From: AP-16 sp046727735
GTDB taxonomy: Bacteria > Pseudomonadota > Alphaproteobacteria > Rhizobiales > Xanthobacteraceae
Length of the DNA stretch: 64,000 nucleotides
Assembly: GCA_046727735.1 (NCBI GenBank)
Contig: JBKPDF010000052.1
Span: 1-64,000 of the forward strand
Direction of reading: 5' to 3'
Below the pieces are notes generated by a model. The model had not been told where the DNA came from. It worked only from the letters and a program-made list of their open reading frames with translations, and did not search any database. This document shows, piece after piece, positions 33,898 to 42,862 of the stretch (positions within the stretch are counted from its first letter, which is position 1; each line of letters starts with the position of its first letter). A program made the translations under genes and the position numbers.

Positions 33898-35025
33898 TCA
33901 GTTGCCGTGCGCGGCGCGCCATTGCGCCACGATGTCGGCCGGCGCGCTCGTACTCGATGCCTGGACGGTCGAGGGCGTGCGCGAAAACCGCGGCGCCGGC
34001 GCAGGCTGCAGCACGCCGTCGCGTTCCAGGAAGGTGTTGCGGTCCGCCAGATGCGGATGCGTGCTCGCCTCGCGCAATCCCAGGACCGGCGCGAAGCACG
34101 CATCGCTGCCCTCGAGGATCGCGCACCATTCGGCGCGCGTGCGCGTCCTGAAGATGGCCGCCATCTTCGCCCGCAGCTCCGGCCAGCGCTTACGGTCGGC
34201 GCGCTCGCGGAACTCCGGAGCCTCCAGCCCGGCGAGGCGGCAGAGCTCGTCGTAGAATTGAGGCTCGAGCGCGCCGACCGCCACGAACCCGCCGTCGGCA
34301 CACTCGTACGTGCCGTAGAACGGCGCGCCGCCGTCGAGCAGATTGGTGCCGCGACGCTCCTCCCATTGGCCGCGGGCGAGCAGCGTGAAGAACATCGACA
34401 AGAGGCTCGCGGCACCGTCGCACATCGCGCAATCGACCACCTGGCCGCGGCCGGAATTCTTGGCCTCGATCAGCGCCGCGAGCAGCCCGACCACGAGATA
34501 GAGCGCCCCGCCGCCGTAATCGCCGATGAGGTTGAGCGGCGGCACCGGCTTTTCCGCTGTCCCGATCGCGCCGAGCGCGCCCGCGAGCGCGATGTAATTG
34601 ATGTCGTGGCCGGCCGCCTGGGCGAGCGGTCCGGACTGGCCCCAACCGGTCATGCGGCCGTAGACGAGGTGCGGATTGCGGGCGAGCACGATCTCGGGAC
34701 CGAGGCCGAGCCGCTCCATCACGCCCGGGCGGAAACCCTCGATCAGCGCGTCGGCGGCGTCGAGCAGCTGCAGTGCCGCGGCAATGCCGTCGCGCGCTTT
34801 GAGATCCAGCACGACGCTGCGCCGGCCGCGGCCGACCACGTCGCGCATATCGCGCGCCGGCGCGCCCGGACGATCGATACGCACCACGTCGGCCCCCATG
34901 TCGGCAAGCAGCATGCAGGCGAACGGACCGGGCCCTATGCCGGCGAATTCCACGATGCGCACGCCGAGGAGCGGGCCGCTGGCGCCGGCGCGGGATGATG
35001 CCGCCGGTTCGTTTCGATCGGTCAT
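33898..35025 (-). CDS. CaiB/BaiF class III CoA-transferase, alpha-methylacyl-CoA racemase-like
   Basis: A 375-residue protein beginning MTDRNEPAASSRAGASGPLL. The segments GVRIVEFAGIGPGPFACMLL, ADMGADVVRIDRPG, GRGRRSVVLDLK and MTGWGQSGPLAQAAGHDINY are those of alpha-methylacyl-CoA racemases, including the His-Asp of GHDINY. It may therefore invert an alpha-methyl-branched acyl-CoA or move CoA between acids. It is followed by the SDR gene and lies downstream of the acyl-CoA ligase, forming a CoA-ester catabolic set. Confidence 0.9.
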   Translation of the reverse strand: MTDRNEPAASSRAGASGPLLGVRIVEFAGIGPGPFACMLLADMGADVVRIDRPGAPARDMRDVVGRGRRSVVLDLKARDGIAAALQLLDAADALIEGFRPGVMERLGLGPEIVLARNPHLVYGRMTGWGQSGPLAQAAGHDINYIALAGALGAIGTAEKPVPPLNLIGDYGGGALYLVVGLLAALIEAKNSGRGQVVDCAMCDGAASLLSMFFTLLARGQWEERRGTNLLDGGAPFYGTYECADGGFVAVGALEPQFYDELCRLAGLEAPEFRERADRKRWPELRAKMAAIFRTRTRAEWCAILEGSDACFAPVLGLREASTHPHLADRNTFLERDGVLQPAPAPRFSRTPSTVQASSTSAPADIVAQWRAAHGN

Positions 35026-35079
35026 GCTTCCGGCCTTTCCGGCACGACGTGCACTCAGTCCGGTTCCAGGCGATCCACC

Positions 35080-35112
35080 CGCAGCTCCCTCCCGCCTTGT
35101 GGGGGAGGTAAC
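35080..35112. repeat. Palindrome of the CCTCCC/GGGAGG repeat family
   Basis: CTCCCTCCC and GGGGGAGG around GCCTTGT make a hairpin between the racemase-like and ligase genes. It belongs to the same repeat class as 47250-47390. The 140-bp gap holds no gene. Confidence 0.45.
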
Positions 35113-35165
35113 CGGGGTGCGTCGCCGGTCATCGGACAATTGCTTCCCTGTGCCATCGCGCGCGT

Positions 35166-36794
35166 CTACGCACTGCGCAAGAGATGATCGCGATAGCGGT
35201 CGCGCAAGGCGAGCTTGTTGACCTTGCCGGTCGCCGTGTGCGGGAGCTCGGGAAGCAGCAGCACGTCGTCGGGCAGCTGCCATTTCGCGAATTTGCGCGC
35301 CAGCAGCTCCAACAGCTGCTGCTTCTCGGGCCGGCGGCCTTCCTTCGGCACCACGATGAGCAGCGGACGTTCGTCCCATTTGACGTGGCGCACGCCGATC
35401 ACCGCGGCCTCCTGGACATCCGGATGTCCCATGACCGCATTCTCCAGATCGATCGAGCTGATCCACTCGCCGCCGGATTTGATGACGTCCTTGCTGCGAT
35501 CGACGATGGTCATGAAGCCGTCCGGGTCGAGCGTCGAGACGTCACCGGTGCGGAACCAGCCGCCCGCGAGCGCGGCCGCGGTCGCCTCCTCGTCGTTGTA
35601 ATAGCCGGCTGCGACCCACGGGCCGCGGACCAAAAGCTCGCCGCTCGCTTGCCCGTCGCGCGGCAGCTCGCGCCCGTCCGGGCCCGCGAGCTTGAGGTCG
35701 ACGCCCCAGATGCCGTGACCCTGCTTGACGCGATAGCGGTCGCGCTCCTCCGCCGGCAGCGCGGCGACGCGCGGCGGCAGCGAGCAGACGGTGCCGAGCG
35801 GGCTCGTCTCGGTCATGCCCCAGGCGTGAATCACGTTGACGCCGTACTCGTCGAACGCCTTCATCATCGCCAGCGGGACGGCGGTGCCGCCGATCGCGGT
35901 GCGCTTCAGCGTCGAGAAACGCTTGCCGCTCTTGCGCAGATATTCGAGCAGGCCGAGCCAGACCGTCGGCACCGCAAGGCTGAAGGTGACCTGCTCGCGC
36001 TCGAACAGTTCGAGCAGGCTCTCGCCGTCGAGCTGCTGGCCCGGCAGCACGAGCTTCGCCCCGACCAGCGTCGAGACGTAGGGACAAGCCCAGCCATTGG
36101 CGTGGAACATCGGCGCGATCAGGCAGATCACGTCGTGCATGGAATAGTCGAGCGCATCGCGCATGCATTCCGCCAAGGCGTGCAGCACGGTCGAGCGATG
36201 GCTGTAGAGCACACCCTTGGGCCGGCCGGTGGTACCCGAGGTGTAGCAGAGCGAGGAGGCGGTATTCTCGTCGAATTCCGGCCATTCGTAATCCGCGCTC
36301 TCGGCCGTCAGCAGATCCTCGTAGCAGAGCACGTTGGGCAGCTTGGTGCGGGGCATTTTCCCGCCTTCGGTCATGATCACGTAGTGCTCGACCGTCGGGA
36401 AATGCGGCGCGAGCTCTTCGACGAGCGGCACGAAACTCGGATCGAGAAAGAGCACGCGGTCGGCCGCGTGGTTGACGATGTAGCGAAGCTGGTCCTGGAA
36501 CAGCCGGGGATTGACGGTGTGGCAGACCGCGCCGATGCCGGAGACGCCGTAATAGATCTCGAAATGCCGGTAACCGTTCCAGGCGAGCGTCGCGATGCGG
36601 TCGCCGATGCGCACGCCGAGCCGCCCCAGCGCCCGGCCGAGGCGTTTGGCGCGCGGCTCGGCGTCGCGGTAGGTGTAGCGGTGCAGCCCGAATTCCGGCG
36701 AGCGGGAGACGATCTCGGCCGAGCCGTGATATTGGGCGGCGTAGCGGATCAACGACGAGATCAGCAGCGGCCGGTCCATCATCAGCCCGCGCAT
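35166..36794 (-). CDS. Acyl-CoA ligase (AMP-forming; long/medium-chain fatty or aryl acid)
   Basis: A 542-residue adenylate-forming enzyme. The P-loop SLCYTSGTTGRPKGVLYSH, the A5-type HAWGMTETSPLG, and GWFRTGDVSTLDPDGFMTIV with DRSKDVIKSGGEWIS are all present, and the catalytic lysine lies in PHTATGKVNKLALRDRY. It makes an acyl-CoA from a free acid, ATP and CoA. The start at 36794 has GGGAGGAAG. It is divergent, across 99 bp, from the CnbZ-like gene. Likely first enzyme of the local CoA-ester pathway. Confidence 0.92.
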   Translation of the reverse strand: MRGLMMDRPLLISSLIRYAAQYHGSAEIVSRSPEFGLHRYTYRDAEPRAKRLGRALGRLGVRIGDRIATLAWNGYRHFEIYYGVSGIGAVCHTVNPRLFQDQLRYIVNHAADRVLFLDPSFVPLVEELAPHFPTVEHYVIMTEGGKMPRTKLPNVLCYEDLLTAESADYEWPEFDENTASSLCYTSGTTGRPKGVLYSHRSTVLHALAECMRDALDYSMHDVICLIAPMFHANGWACPYVSTLVGAKLVLPGQQLDGESLLELFEREQVTFSLAVPTVWLGLLEYLRKSGKRFSTLKRTAIGGTAVPLAMMKAFDEYGVNVIHAWGMTETSPLGTVCSLPPRVAALPAEERDRYRVKQGHGIWGVDLKLAGPDGRELPRDGQASGELLVRGPWVAAGYYNDEEATAAALAGGWFRTGDVSTLDPDGFMTIVDRSKDVIKSGGEWISSIDLENAVMGHPDVQEAAVIGVRHVKWDERPLLIVVPKEGRRPEKQQLLELLARKFAKWQLPDDVLLLPELPHTATGKVNKLALRDRYRDHLLRSA

Positions 36795-36893
36795 GGCTTC
36801 CTCCCTAGGCTTGGCGGTCGGCTTGTTGCGGGCATTAGACCGGGAAAGCGCGGCGAGGTAAATCGACGAGATCGATGCGGCACTTGGGTTCGC

Positions 36894-37643
36894 ATGAAAC
36901 AAACCCGCGCGTTCGTGCCCGGCGGCTACCGGTTCGTCCCGGGCGTATTCCCGTATTCGGCCGGGGTCGCGGCGCTGCCGGGCCATGGGATCGAGCGGGT
37001 GCGGTTCCAAGCGCCCATGCCGCTGCAGGACGGCTTCGAGCGGATCCGCAGCCTGTTGGCGGCGGCTGGCCGGCCGCTCACGGCGCTGTGCTCTTGCGAG
37101 CTGCGCTCGCCCGCGCCGTTCACCGAAGCGGGGTTCCGCAATTTCAACCGCGCCTATGTCGGCACGCTCGCCGAATGGGGGCTGTTCGACAACGAGATCA
37201 ATCCGGTGGCGCGCAGCAACGTGTGCCCGGAACTCGAGCCGCCGCCGCAGCCTGCATTCCATGCCTTCGCGTTCACGGTCGAGACCGCCGATGCCGCGCC
37301 ATCGTTCGTGATTGCCGGCAGCGGCGAAGTGCCGGAAGGCCACAAGGATTATTTCGACCATATCGTCGCGCGGGGCGACGTCAGCGTTGAGGGCCTGCGC
37401 GCCAAGACCCGGTTCGTGCTCGGCGAGATGGAGCGGCGGCTTTCGGCCCTCGGCTTCGGCTGGCAAGATACCACCGCCACCCAGGTCTATACGGTGCACG
37501 ATCTCTACCCGGTGCTCGCCGACGAGATCGTCGGCCGCAGCGCGGCCCGCGCCGGCCTGACGTGGCATTTCGCGCGGCCGCCGGTGATCGAGCTCGAATA
37601 CGAGATGGATTGCCGCGGCGTGCGCCGCGAACGCGTTGTCTGA
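36894..37643 (+). CDS. CnbZ-like (2-amino-5-chloromuconate deaminase-like) protein
   Basis: A 249-residue soluble protein beginning MKQTRAFVPGGYRFVPGVFP. The blocks PLTALCSCELRSPAPFTEAG, NPVARSNVCPELEPP, FVIAGSGEVPEGHKDYFDHI and LGFGWQDTTATQVYTVHDLY recall proteins annotated as CnbZ, distantly RidA-like. I recall this annotation from memory of the family and could not check it. It may act on an imine or enamine made during nitrogenous aromatic breakdown. It is followed by an enoyl-CoA hydratase gene 23 bp later. Confidence 0.6.
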   Translation: MKQTRAFVPGGYRFVPGVFPYSAGVAALPGHGIERVRFQAPMPLQDGFERIRSLLAAAGRPLTALCSCELRSPAPFTEAGFRNFNRAYVGTLAEWGLFDNEINPVARSNVCPELEPPPQPAFHAFAFTVETADAAPSFVIAGSGEVPEGHKDYFDHIVARGDVSVEGLRAKTRFVLGEMERRLSALGFGWQDTTATQVYTVHDLYPVLADEIVGRSAARAGLTWHFARPPVIELEYEMDCRGVRRERVV

Positions 37644-37666
37644 ACCGCAGCACGAGGAGCGCGGAC

Positions 37667-38470
37667 ATGGATGCGAAATCGGAGCCGGTCCTGCTGGAAT
37701 CGCTCGACCGCGGGCTGTTGACGCTGACGCTCAACCGCCCGGAGCGGCGCAACGCGCTCAATCCCGAGCTCGGCCTGCGGCTCGTCGAGGCGGCGAGCCG
37801 CGCCGCGATCGATCCGGCGGTCCGCGCCGTGCTCCTCAAGGGCGCGGGCGGCACGTTCTGCGTCGGCGGCGACGTCAAAGCCATGGCGGCCGGCGCCGGA
37901 CAAAACGAGAGCCTCGACTGCCGCTTCGAACTGCTGCGCCACCGCGTCGAAGTGTCGAGGCTGCTCCACGACATGCGCAAGCCGACGATCGCCATGATCG
38001 CCGGCTCGGCGGCCGGCGCCGGCCTGTCGATCGCGCTCGCCTGCGACCTGCGCATCGCCGGCAAATCCGCCAAGCTGACCACCGCGTTCGCCAAAGTCGG
38101 CCTCTCGGGCGATTACGGCGGCACCTATTTCCTGACGCGCCTCGTCGGCAGCGCGAAGGCGCGCGAGCTGTATCTCACCTCGCCCATCCTTTCGGCCGAC
38201 GAGGCGCTGGCGCTCGGCATCCTCACCCGCGTCGTGCCGGACGCGGAGCTCGAGACGGCCGCCCAGGAGCTCGCGATGTCGCTTGCGCAAGGCCCGAGCA
38301 TCGCGTTCGGCTACATCAAGCAGAACCTCAACACTGCGGAGCGCTCGACGATCGAGGCCGTGCTCGACACCGAAGCCATGAATCACGTGCGCTGCACGCA
38401 GACCGAGGACCACCACGAGGCCGCAACGGCCTTCGTGGAAAAACGCAAGCCGGCGTTTCAGGGGCGATAA
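37667..38470 (+). CDS. Enoyl-CoA hydratase/isomerase family protein
   Basis: A 267-residue crotonase. LTLNRPERRNALNPELGLRL and KGAGGTFCVGGDVKAMA carry the oxyanion-hole segments, with AMIAGSAAGAGLSIALACDL next. The glutamate pair of classical hydratases is altered: the usual PE-x-G region reads GLSGDYGGTYF, so one acid is Asp. This is seen in many crotonase paralogues of uncertain reaction. The start at 37667 follows CACGAGGAG. It probably works with the divergent ligase. Confidence 0.88.
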   Translation: MDAKSEPVLLESLDRGLLTLTLNRPERRNALNPELGLRLVEAASRAAIDPAVRAVLLKGAGGTFCVGGDVKAMAAGAGQNESLDCRFELLRHRVEVSRLLHDMRKPTIAMIAGSAAGAGLSIALACDLRIAGKSAKLTTAFAKVGLSGDYGGTYFLTRLVGSAKARELYLTSPILSADEALALGILTRVVPDAELETAAQELAMSLAQGPSIAFGYIKQNLNTAERSTIEAVLDTEAMNHVRCTQTEDHHEAATAFVEKRKPAFQGR

Positions 38471-38573
38471 TGCGCCCGCCCATCAGGAGAATCATTCGTG
38501 CGCTACACAGCCGGAGCTCCGATCCGAAAGGTGCAACGCGCGGCCATTGCCTGGGCGGGCCGTTCACCTCGCA

Positions 38574-39209
38574 TCATCTAGTCGGACACACCGCTCCCGT
38601 TTTCACCCACGCCTCAGCGAGCGCGCCTGCATCCCTTTGGGTACCAGGGGCTGGTTGTCGGCCGAATCCCGGCGCCCAGGCCCAACCGACCAGCGTGTCG
38701 GTGCCAATGTGGTGCACCAGGTCTTGGAGCGAGCGACCGCCGTTTCGCGCGGGATCCTTGATCTGAACGCAGATTTCGCCGAGCGTCCTGCCTTCCCACG
38801 CCATCTCACGCGGTGCGAGATGCCATTCCGGGTGGCCGGGCACGCGCCCGGGCTCGAAATTGGCCGCTTGATGGCAGATGGGACAGCGCATGGTCTCGAG
38901 CCCACGACCGTCCGGCCCGCGCTCGACGGGCGGCTGGTGCATCCGGCCCAGCTCACCCTGGTGCGGGCGGTCGCCGGCCGGGTGGCAGTTGATGCAGCGT
39001 GGATGGGTGAGAACCTTGCCGAGTTCGGTAAACAACGCAACCGATCGCGCCTCTGGATCGGCGATCGACGCAAAGCTTTCCGGTGCCGCGAGCGTGGTCG
39101 GCGTCGTCTGGGACAAGGCGTAACCGGTCAGCATGCTCATCAGCCCCGCCGCGACCGAGACGACAACGTGAAACCGGATTTCGGCTTTCAAGTCGATTGC
39201 CCCACTCAC
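38574..39209 (-). CDS. Diheme c-type cytochrome, isoquinoline-1-oxidoreductase electron acceptor
   Basis: A 211-residue exported protein with two haem sites: C72-x-x-C75-H76 (CINCHPAGD) and C109-x-x-C112-H113 (CPICHQAAN). An N-terminal hydrophobic segment (FHVVVSVAAGLMSMLTGYAL) fits a signal peptide or anchor. It sits 48 bp after the 2Fe-2S subunit gene. In such clusters the cytochrome takes electrons from the molybdoenzyme and passes them to the respiratory chain. One or more downstream ATGs are possible starts. Confidence 0.85.
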   Translation of the reverse strand: MSGAIDLKAEIRFHVVVSVAAGLMSMLTGYALSQTTPTTLAAPESFASIADPEARSVALFTELGKVLTHPRCINCHPAGDRPHQGELGRMHQPPVERGPDGRGLETMRCPICHQAANFEPGRVPGHPEWHLAPREMAWEGRTLGEICVQIKDPARNGGRSLQDLVHHIGTDTLVGWAWAPGFGRQPAPGTQRDAGALAEAWVKTGAVCPTR

Positions 39210-39257
39210 AACAAGGCCCCGGGAATTGCGGATCTGGCAACGGCAATCCGCGCGTTG

Positions 39258-39773
39258 CTAGAGAAGATAGCGTTTCGGATCGGCCAGAATCACGTCGCGC
39301 ACGGCCTCGTGATATTTGATATAGCCGGTGCAGCGGCAGAGATGGCCGTCGAGTGCGTCGGCAATGACCTTCTCGAGTTCCGCACGCGCCACCGGCTTTT
39401 TCGCCAGCCGCTCTAGCAGCACCTGGCCCTCGTTCAGGAAACCGGCGGTGCAGTAGCCGCACTGGAAGGCAAAATGATCAACGAAGGCTTTCTGCAAAGC
39501 AGAGAGCTCGCCGTTCTTGGCGTGGCCTTCGACGGTGCGGATCGATTTACCGTTGAAGCGCACCGCAGGCACGATGCAGGTCGGGCTGGTGTAACTGGTG
39601 CCGTCCGGATTATCGACGATCACCGCGCAGCTCAAGCACTGCGCTGCCCCGCAGCCGAATTTGGTGCCGGTGAGCCCGAGATATTCGCGCAAATAGTCGT
39701 TCATCGTGAGCTCGTCGCGGACTTGCGTCGGGCCGTGTGTGCGGCCATTGATCGTCACGCTCAACGCCGTCAC
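39258..39773 (-). CDS. [2Fe-2S] subunit of isoquinoline-1-oxidoreductase-like molybdoenzyme
   Basis: A 171-residue protein with a plant-type ferredoxin half (C41, C46, C49, C66 in CGAAQCLSC and SPTCIVP) and a second 2Fe-2S half (C105 and C108 in QCGYC, C146 and C148 in CRCTG). This is the IorA/CoxS type. It overlaps the large subunit by 4 bp. No FAD subunit gene is nearby, in keeping with the Ior class that delivers electrons to a cytochrome. Confidence 0.92.
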   Translation of the reverse strand: MTALSVTINGRTHGPTQVRDELTMNDYLREYLGLTGTKFGCGAAQCLSCAVIVDNPDGTSYTSPTCIVPAVRFNGKSIRTVEGHAKNGELSALQKAFVDHFAFQCGYCTAGFLNEGQVLLERLAKKPVARAELEKVIADALDGHLCRCTGYIKYHEAVRDVILADPKRYLL

Positions 39774-42547
39774 GTCAGTACTCCTTTGATCATCTCCTGG
39801 GTCACCGGCAAGGAGCGGAAGCGATGGCCGGTGGCGTCGAAAATGGCATTTACGAGCGCGGCGATCACCGGAATCCCGACGATTTCCGCCACGCCCTTCG
39901 GGCGTTCGTTACTGTCCAGAGCCGGCAGCCCTTCAATTTCGTAATCGTGCAGCGGCAAGTCGGAGCCGCGCGCAACGAGATATTGTCCGAGATTCCATTT
40001 GCCGTTGCCGGGGCCGTCCTCATAGAGCGGCAGCGATTCGAGGAAGGCGGCGCCCACTCCCATGGCGAAGGCACCTTGGGCCTGGCCGATTACGACCTGA
40101 GGCGCCAGCACAGTGCCGCATTCGAACACACTGTAGGCCTTGACGATCCGCAGCGCGCCGGTCGAGCGATTGATCTCGACGCGGACCAGCGTGCCGCACT
40201 GCGCCGTATAGGTGAATCCGATCCGGTTGAAGTCGGTCGGCGGGAACCTGACGCTGGTGCGATCGAGGCAGACGAACTTGCCGGCGCCGCGGCGGAGCGC
40301 CAGCGCATCGATGTCGGCGGTCCAGCTTTGTCCGTCGATCTTGAAATCGGCCTGCGACCAGGCCCAGCGATTGAAACCATGGGTCATCGCGCCGGTGACC
40401 CCGTCCTTGGCATGCGCGCGGGCCGCGACGTCGGCGAGTGCGAGCGGCGAGAGTCCGGGCACGGTCAATTGCCCATCGCTCCATCGCGCCGCCTGCCATT
40501 GCGCCGCGCGCGGATCGTTTGGCGCGATGCGCCACAAATCGAGCGCCGCCGGCCATAGGCCAAAGCGGAAGATCACGTGCGCCGCCTCGGCCGCCGCGTG
40601 CGTACCGACATGGGCGCCGATCGAGGCAGCGGTGGCCGAGGAAATCTCCGGGACCCAGCGCGGATTACGCGCTTCGGCGTCCTGGGTCTTCTGATCGATC
40701 TCAAAAGGATCGGCGGTGGTCACCAGCGCGAGCGCGCCAAAAGCATCGATTTGCGCAAGCGCAACTTCGTCGGCCACGCCGCCCAGATAGCTCGCGACCC
40801 GGTTGGCGACCGCCGTCCCGACGGCGGTGCCCATCTCCGTGGCATCGATGCGGATGGCAATGCGTCCTTTCGGGTCGATTTCAACCGCCCCCAAGGAACA
40901 ATCGCCCCCGGTGCCATAGTTTTTGGTGGCGCAGGCGACGCCGGTGCCCACAAGAATTCCGGCCTCTTTGCCACGAGCCTTCTCAGCGGCGCGCTCGCGC
41001 CAGATCGCGTGCTGCTCGAGCTTGTCCAAAATCTCCGGCGTGCGAATCGAGACGCTGTAGGTATTTCCCGTCGGCGACCGCTCGTTTTGCTTACGCGCGT
41101 TGCGCCGGCGGAACTCGATCGGATCGAGCGGCAGCGCGGCGCACATTTCATCGACCAGTACCTCCAGCGCCGTCATCGTTTGCAGCGTGCCATATCCCCG
41201 CATCGAGCCCGCGGTGACCGCACGCGAGGGCAGCGAAACGGTCGTGATGTCGGTTTTGGGAGCATAGTAGATGCCGAGCGCCGCATTGGCTCCGACAGCC
41301 GCGACATGGTGCGAAAAGTTCATCAACCCGCCGGCATGCAGCACGTGGTCGGCGGCAAAAGCGAAGATCTTGCCGGTGGCCCGATCGACGCCCATCCACG
41401 TGCGCATCGAGAAGCCGTGCCGCTTGATCCCCGATTGGAATTGCTCGTAGCGATTGTTCGCGAGCCGGACCGGCTGGCCGGGGAAGAACATCGCCGCCAG
41501 CGCGACATAAAGCGGAAACGGCGTATGATCGCGTCCGCCGAAACTGCCGCCCATGTAGGCGAACCGTGTATTGATGCGCGCCGGTTTGTGCGCGGCGTCG
41601 GCTTCCCCGAGCAGATAGGCTACCGCCTTCGCGGTATCGTAAGGCGACTGCACGCCGACGACGAATTCGAGGGTCTTGCGGCCCGGATCGTACCAGGCAA
41701 GCCCGCTCTCCGGCTCGAGAAACATCGGATCCGCGGAATGCGTCTCGAATTGGCGTTCCAGCACCAGACGCGTCGGATCGTCCGCCGCAAGCTCGGCGCG
41801 AATTCGTTCGCCATGATCTGCGGCCTCCGCGTATTCCTGCCCGCTGGGAATCGGCAGCCGCGCCCAGACCGGATGTCCAGTGTCGTGGAATACCCCCGGG
41901 CTGACCCAGCCGTTCTTGAACGCGGAATAGGCATCGGGCGCGTCGGGGGTCGGTCCGGCCACCCTGGTGAAACGAAAGGCCGCGTAGGGCCGCCGCGTGA
42001 CCGGGCCAGTCTCCTCGCCGTATTTCACGACAGTCGCGTCGCGCAACGCGAGCCGCGCCTGATCGAGGGCATCGAAGTCCTCGAAGATCAGAAGTGCGAT
42101 CGGCTGACCGAGATAGAGCGGCGTCTTGCGCAACGGGCAGAACAAGTCGCCGGCGTAGAATTCGGGAACCCGCGCGCCGATGCGCGCCACATCATCGGCG
42201 GTAACGACCGCGGCAGGTTTGGCGGCGCCCGTCAGCCGCGACAGATCGAGTCCCTCATAGAGGTGGGTTGCGTCGGTCGCGCGGATGATCATGGCGTGCG
42301 CGGTTTTCGCCGGCCAGCCGGGCAGATCGGCGGCGCGAAAATCGGCGGCATAGAGTTTCGATCCGGTGACCTTGGCGACTCCGTCGATGCGCCCGGCTCC
42401 GGTGGCGGCCGGATTCCATCGTTGTCGTCCAGGCAGCGTCTGGCTCGCCGTAAAACCGCCTTCCTCGGCAACTCCCAAGCGCGACAGTCCGAGCGAAATG
42501 CCGCTCGCCGTGACCCACGTGACGAACTCGCGTCGTGAAGCCCGCAT
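39770..42547 (-). CDS. Molybdopterin-binding large subunit, isoquinoline-1-oxidoreductase/IorB-like
   Basis: A 925-residue large subunit of the xanthine-oxidase/Ior family. A twin-arginine leader SRREFVTWVTASGISLGLSR lies at the N-terminus, showing export of the folded Mo enzyme. Sections of the two domains are recognisable (NPAATGAGRIDGVAKVTGSK, then FAYMGGSFGGRDHTPFP, then GYGTLQTMTALEVLVDEM). I prefer the ATG at 42547 because the Tat leader starts there and GGGGTGCGGGG precedes it; a GTG at 42598 is an alternative. It hydroxylates an N-heterocycle, aldehyde or similar substrate; the actual one is unknown. Confidence 0.88.
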   Translation of the reverse strand: MRASRREFVTWVTASGISLGLSRLGVAEEGGFTASQTLPGRQRWNPAATGAGRIDGVAKVTGSKLYAADFRAADLPGWPAKTAHAMIIRATDATHLYEGLDLSRLTGAAKPAAVVTADDVARIGARVPEFYAGDLFCPLRKTPLYLGQPIALLIFEDFDALDQARLALRDATVVKYGEETGPVTRRPYAAFRFTRVAGPTPDAPDAYSAFKNGWVSPGVFHDTGHPVWARLPIPSGQEYAEAADHGERIRAELAADDPTRLVLERQFETHSADPMFLEPESGLAWYDPGRKTLEFVVGVQSPYDTAKAVAYLLGEADAAHKPARINTRFAYMGGSFGGRDHTPFPLYVALAAMFFPGQPVRLANNRYEQFQSGIKRHGFSMRTWMGVDRATGKIFAFAADHVLHAGGLMNFSHHVAAVGANAALGIYYAPKTDITTVSLPSRAVTAGSMRGYGTLQTMTALEVLVDEMCAALPLDPIEFRRRNARKQNERSPTGNTYSVSIRTPEILDKLEQHAIWRERAAEKARGKEAGILVGTGVACATKNYGTGGDCSLGAVEIDPKGRIAIRIDATEMGTAVGTAVANRVASYLGGVADEVALAQIDAFGALALVTTADPFEIDQKTQDAEARNPRWVPEISSATAASIGAHVGTHAAAEAAHVIFRFGLWPAALDLWRIAPNDPRAAQWQAARWSDGQLTVPGLSPLALADVAARAHAKDGVTGAMTHGFNRWAWSQADFKIDGQSWTADIDALALRRGAGKFVCLDRTSVRFPPTDFNRIGFTYTAQCGTLVRVEINRSTGALRIVKAYSVFECGTVLAPQVVIGQAQGAFAMGVGAAFLESLPLYEDGPGNGKWNLGQYLVARGSDLPLHDYEIEGLPALDSNERPKGVAEIVGIPVIAALVNAIFDATGHRFRSLPVTQEMIKGVLT

Positions 42548-42862
42548 CCCCGCACCCCTGACCAACGTCGGTCTGAACGCATCAGACGAGCTGGTCACTT
42601 AGCCTAGACGAACCGTACCCAGGGCACAATTGATTGGTCTTGGGCAGGAGTTCTTGCACACTGGTGGTTTCCGGAAGTTGAGGGTGTTTGTTGCGATTTG
42701 GGATCGAGCCGCTACGCGGTTGCGGTTTCCAAAGTGGAAAGCTACGGTGAGCAAGATCGAGACGGTCGGCGCCGGGGATGGAAAGCGTGATCACACGGAT
42801 TGTTGGACCCAGCGGCAGCGGCTTCGCCGTGAGCCGCGCTGATTCTAGGTGGGGAGGAACTC
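42548..42862. promoter_or_regulatory. Divergent intergenic region with a TTTCCA-AAG-TGGAAA dyad
   Basis: This 315-bp stretch separates the Ior-like operon from the exported-protein gene. It is somewhat AT-richer than the genes. A 6-bp inverted repeat TTTCCA-AAG-TGGAAA lies at 42726-42740 and may be an operator. A good ribosome binding site GGGGAGGAAC ends just before the gene at 42863. I see no convincing gene here. Confidence 0.35.

Noticed and set aside
35184..36893. Long + strand reading upstream of the CnbZ-like protein
   Set aside because: It lies entirely opposite the acyl-CoA ligase gene and has no motif; the protein starts naturally at 36894.
42630..42842. Short + strand frame between the Ior-like operon and the exported protein
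   Set aside because: It has no ribosome binding site and no recognisable pattern, and the region looks like a promoter region.
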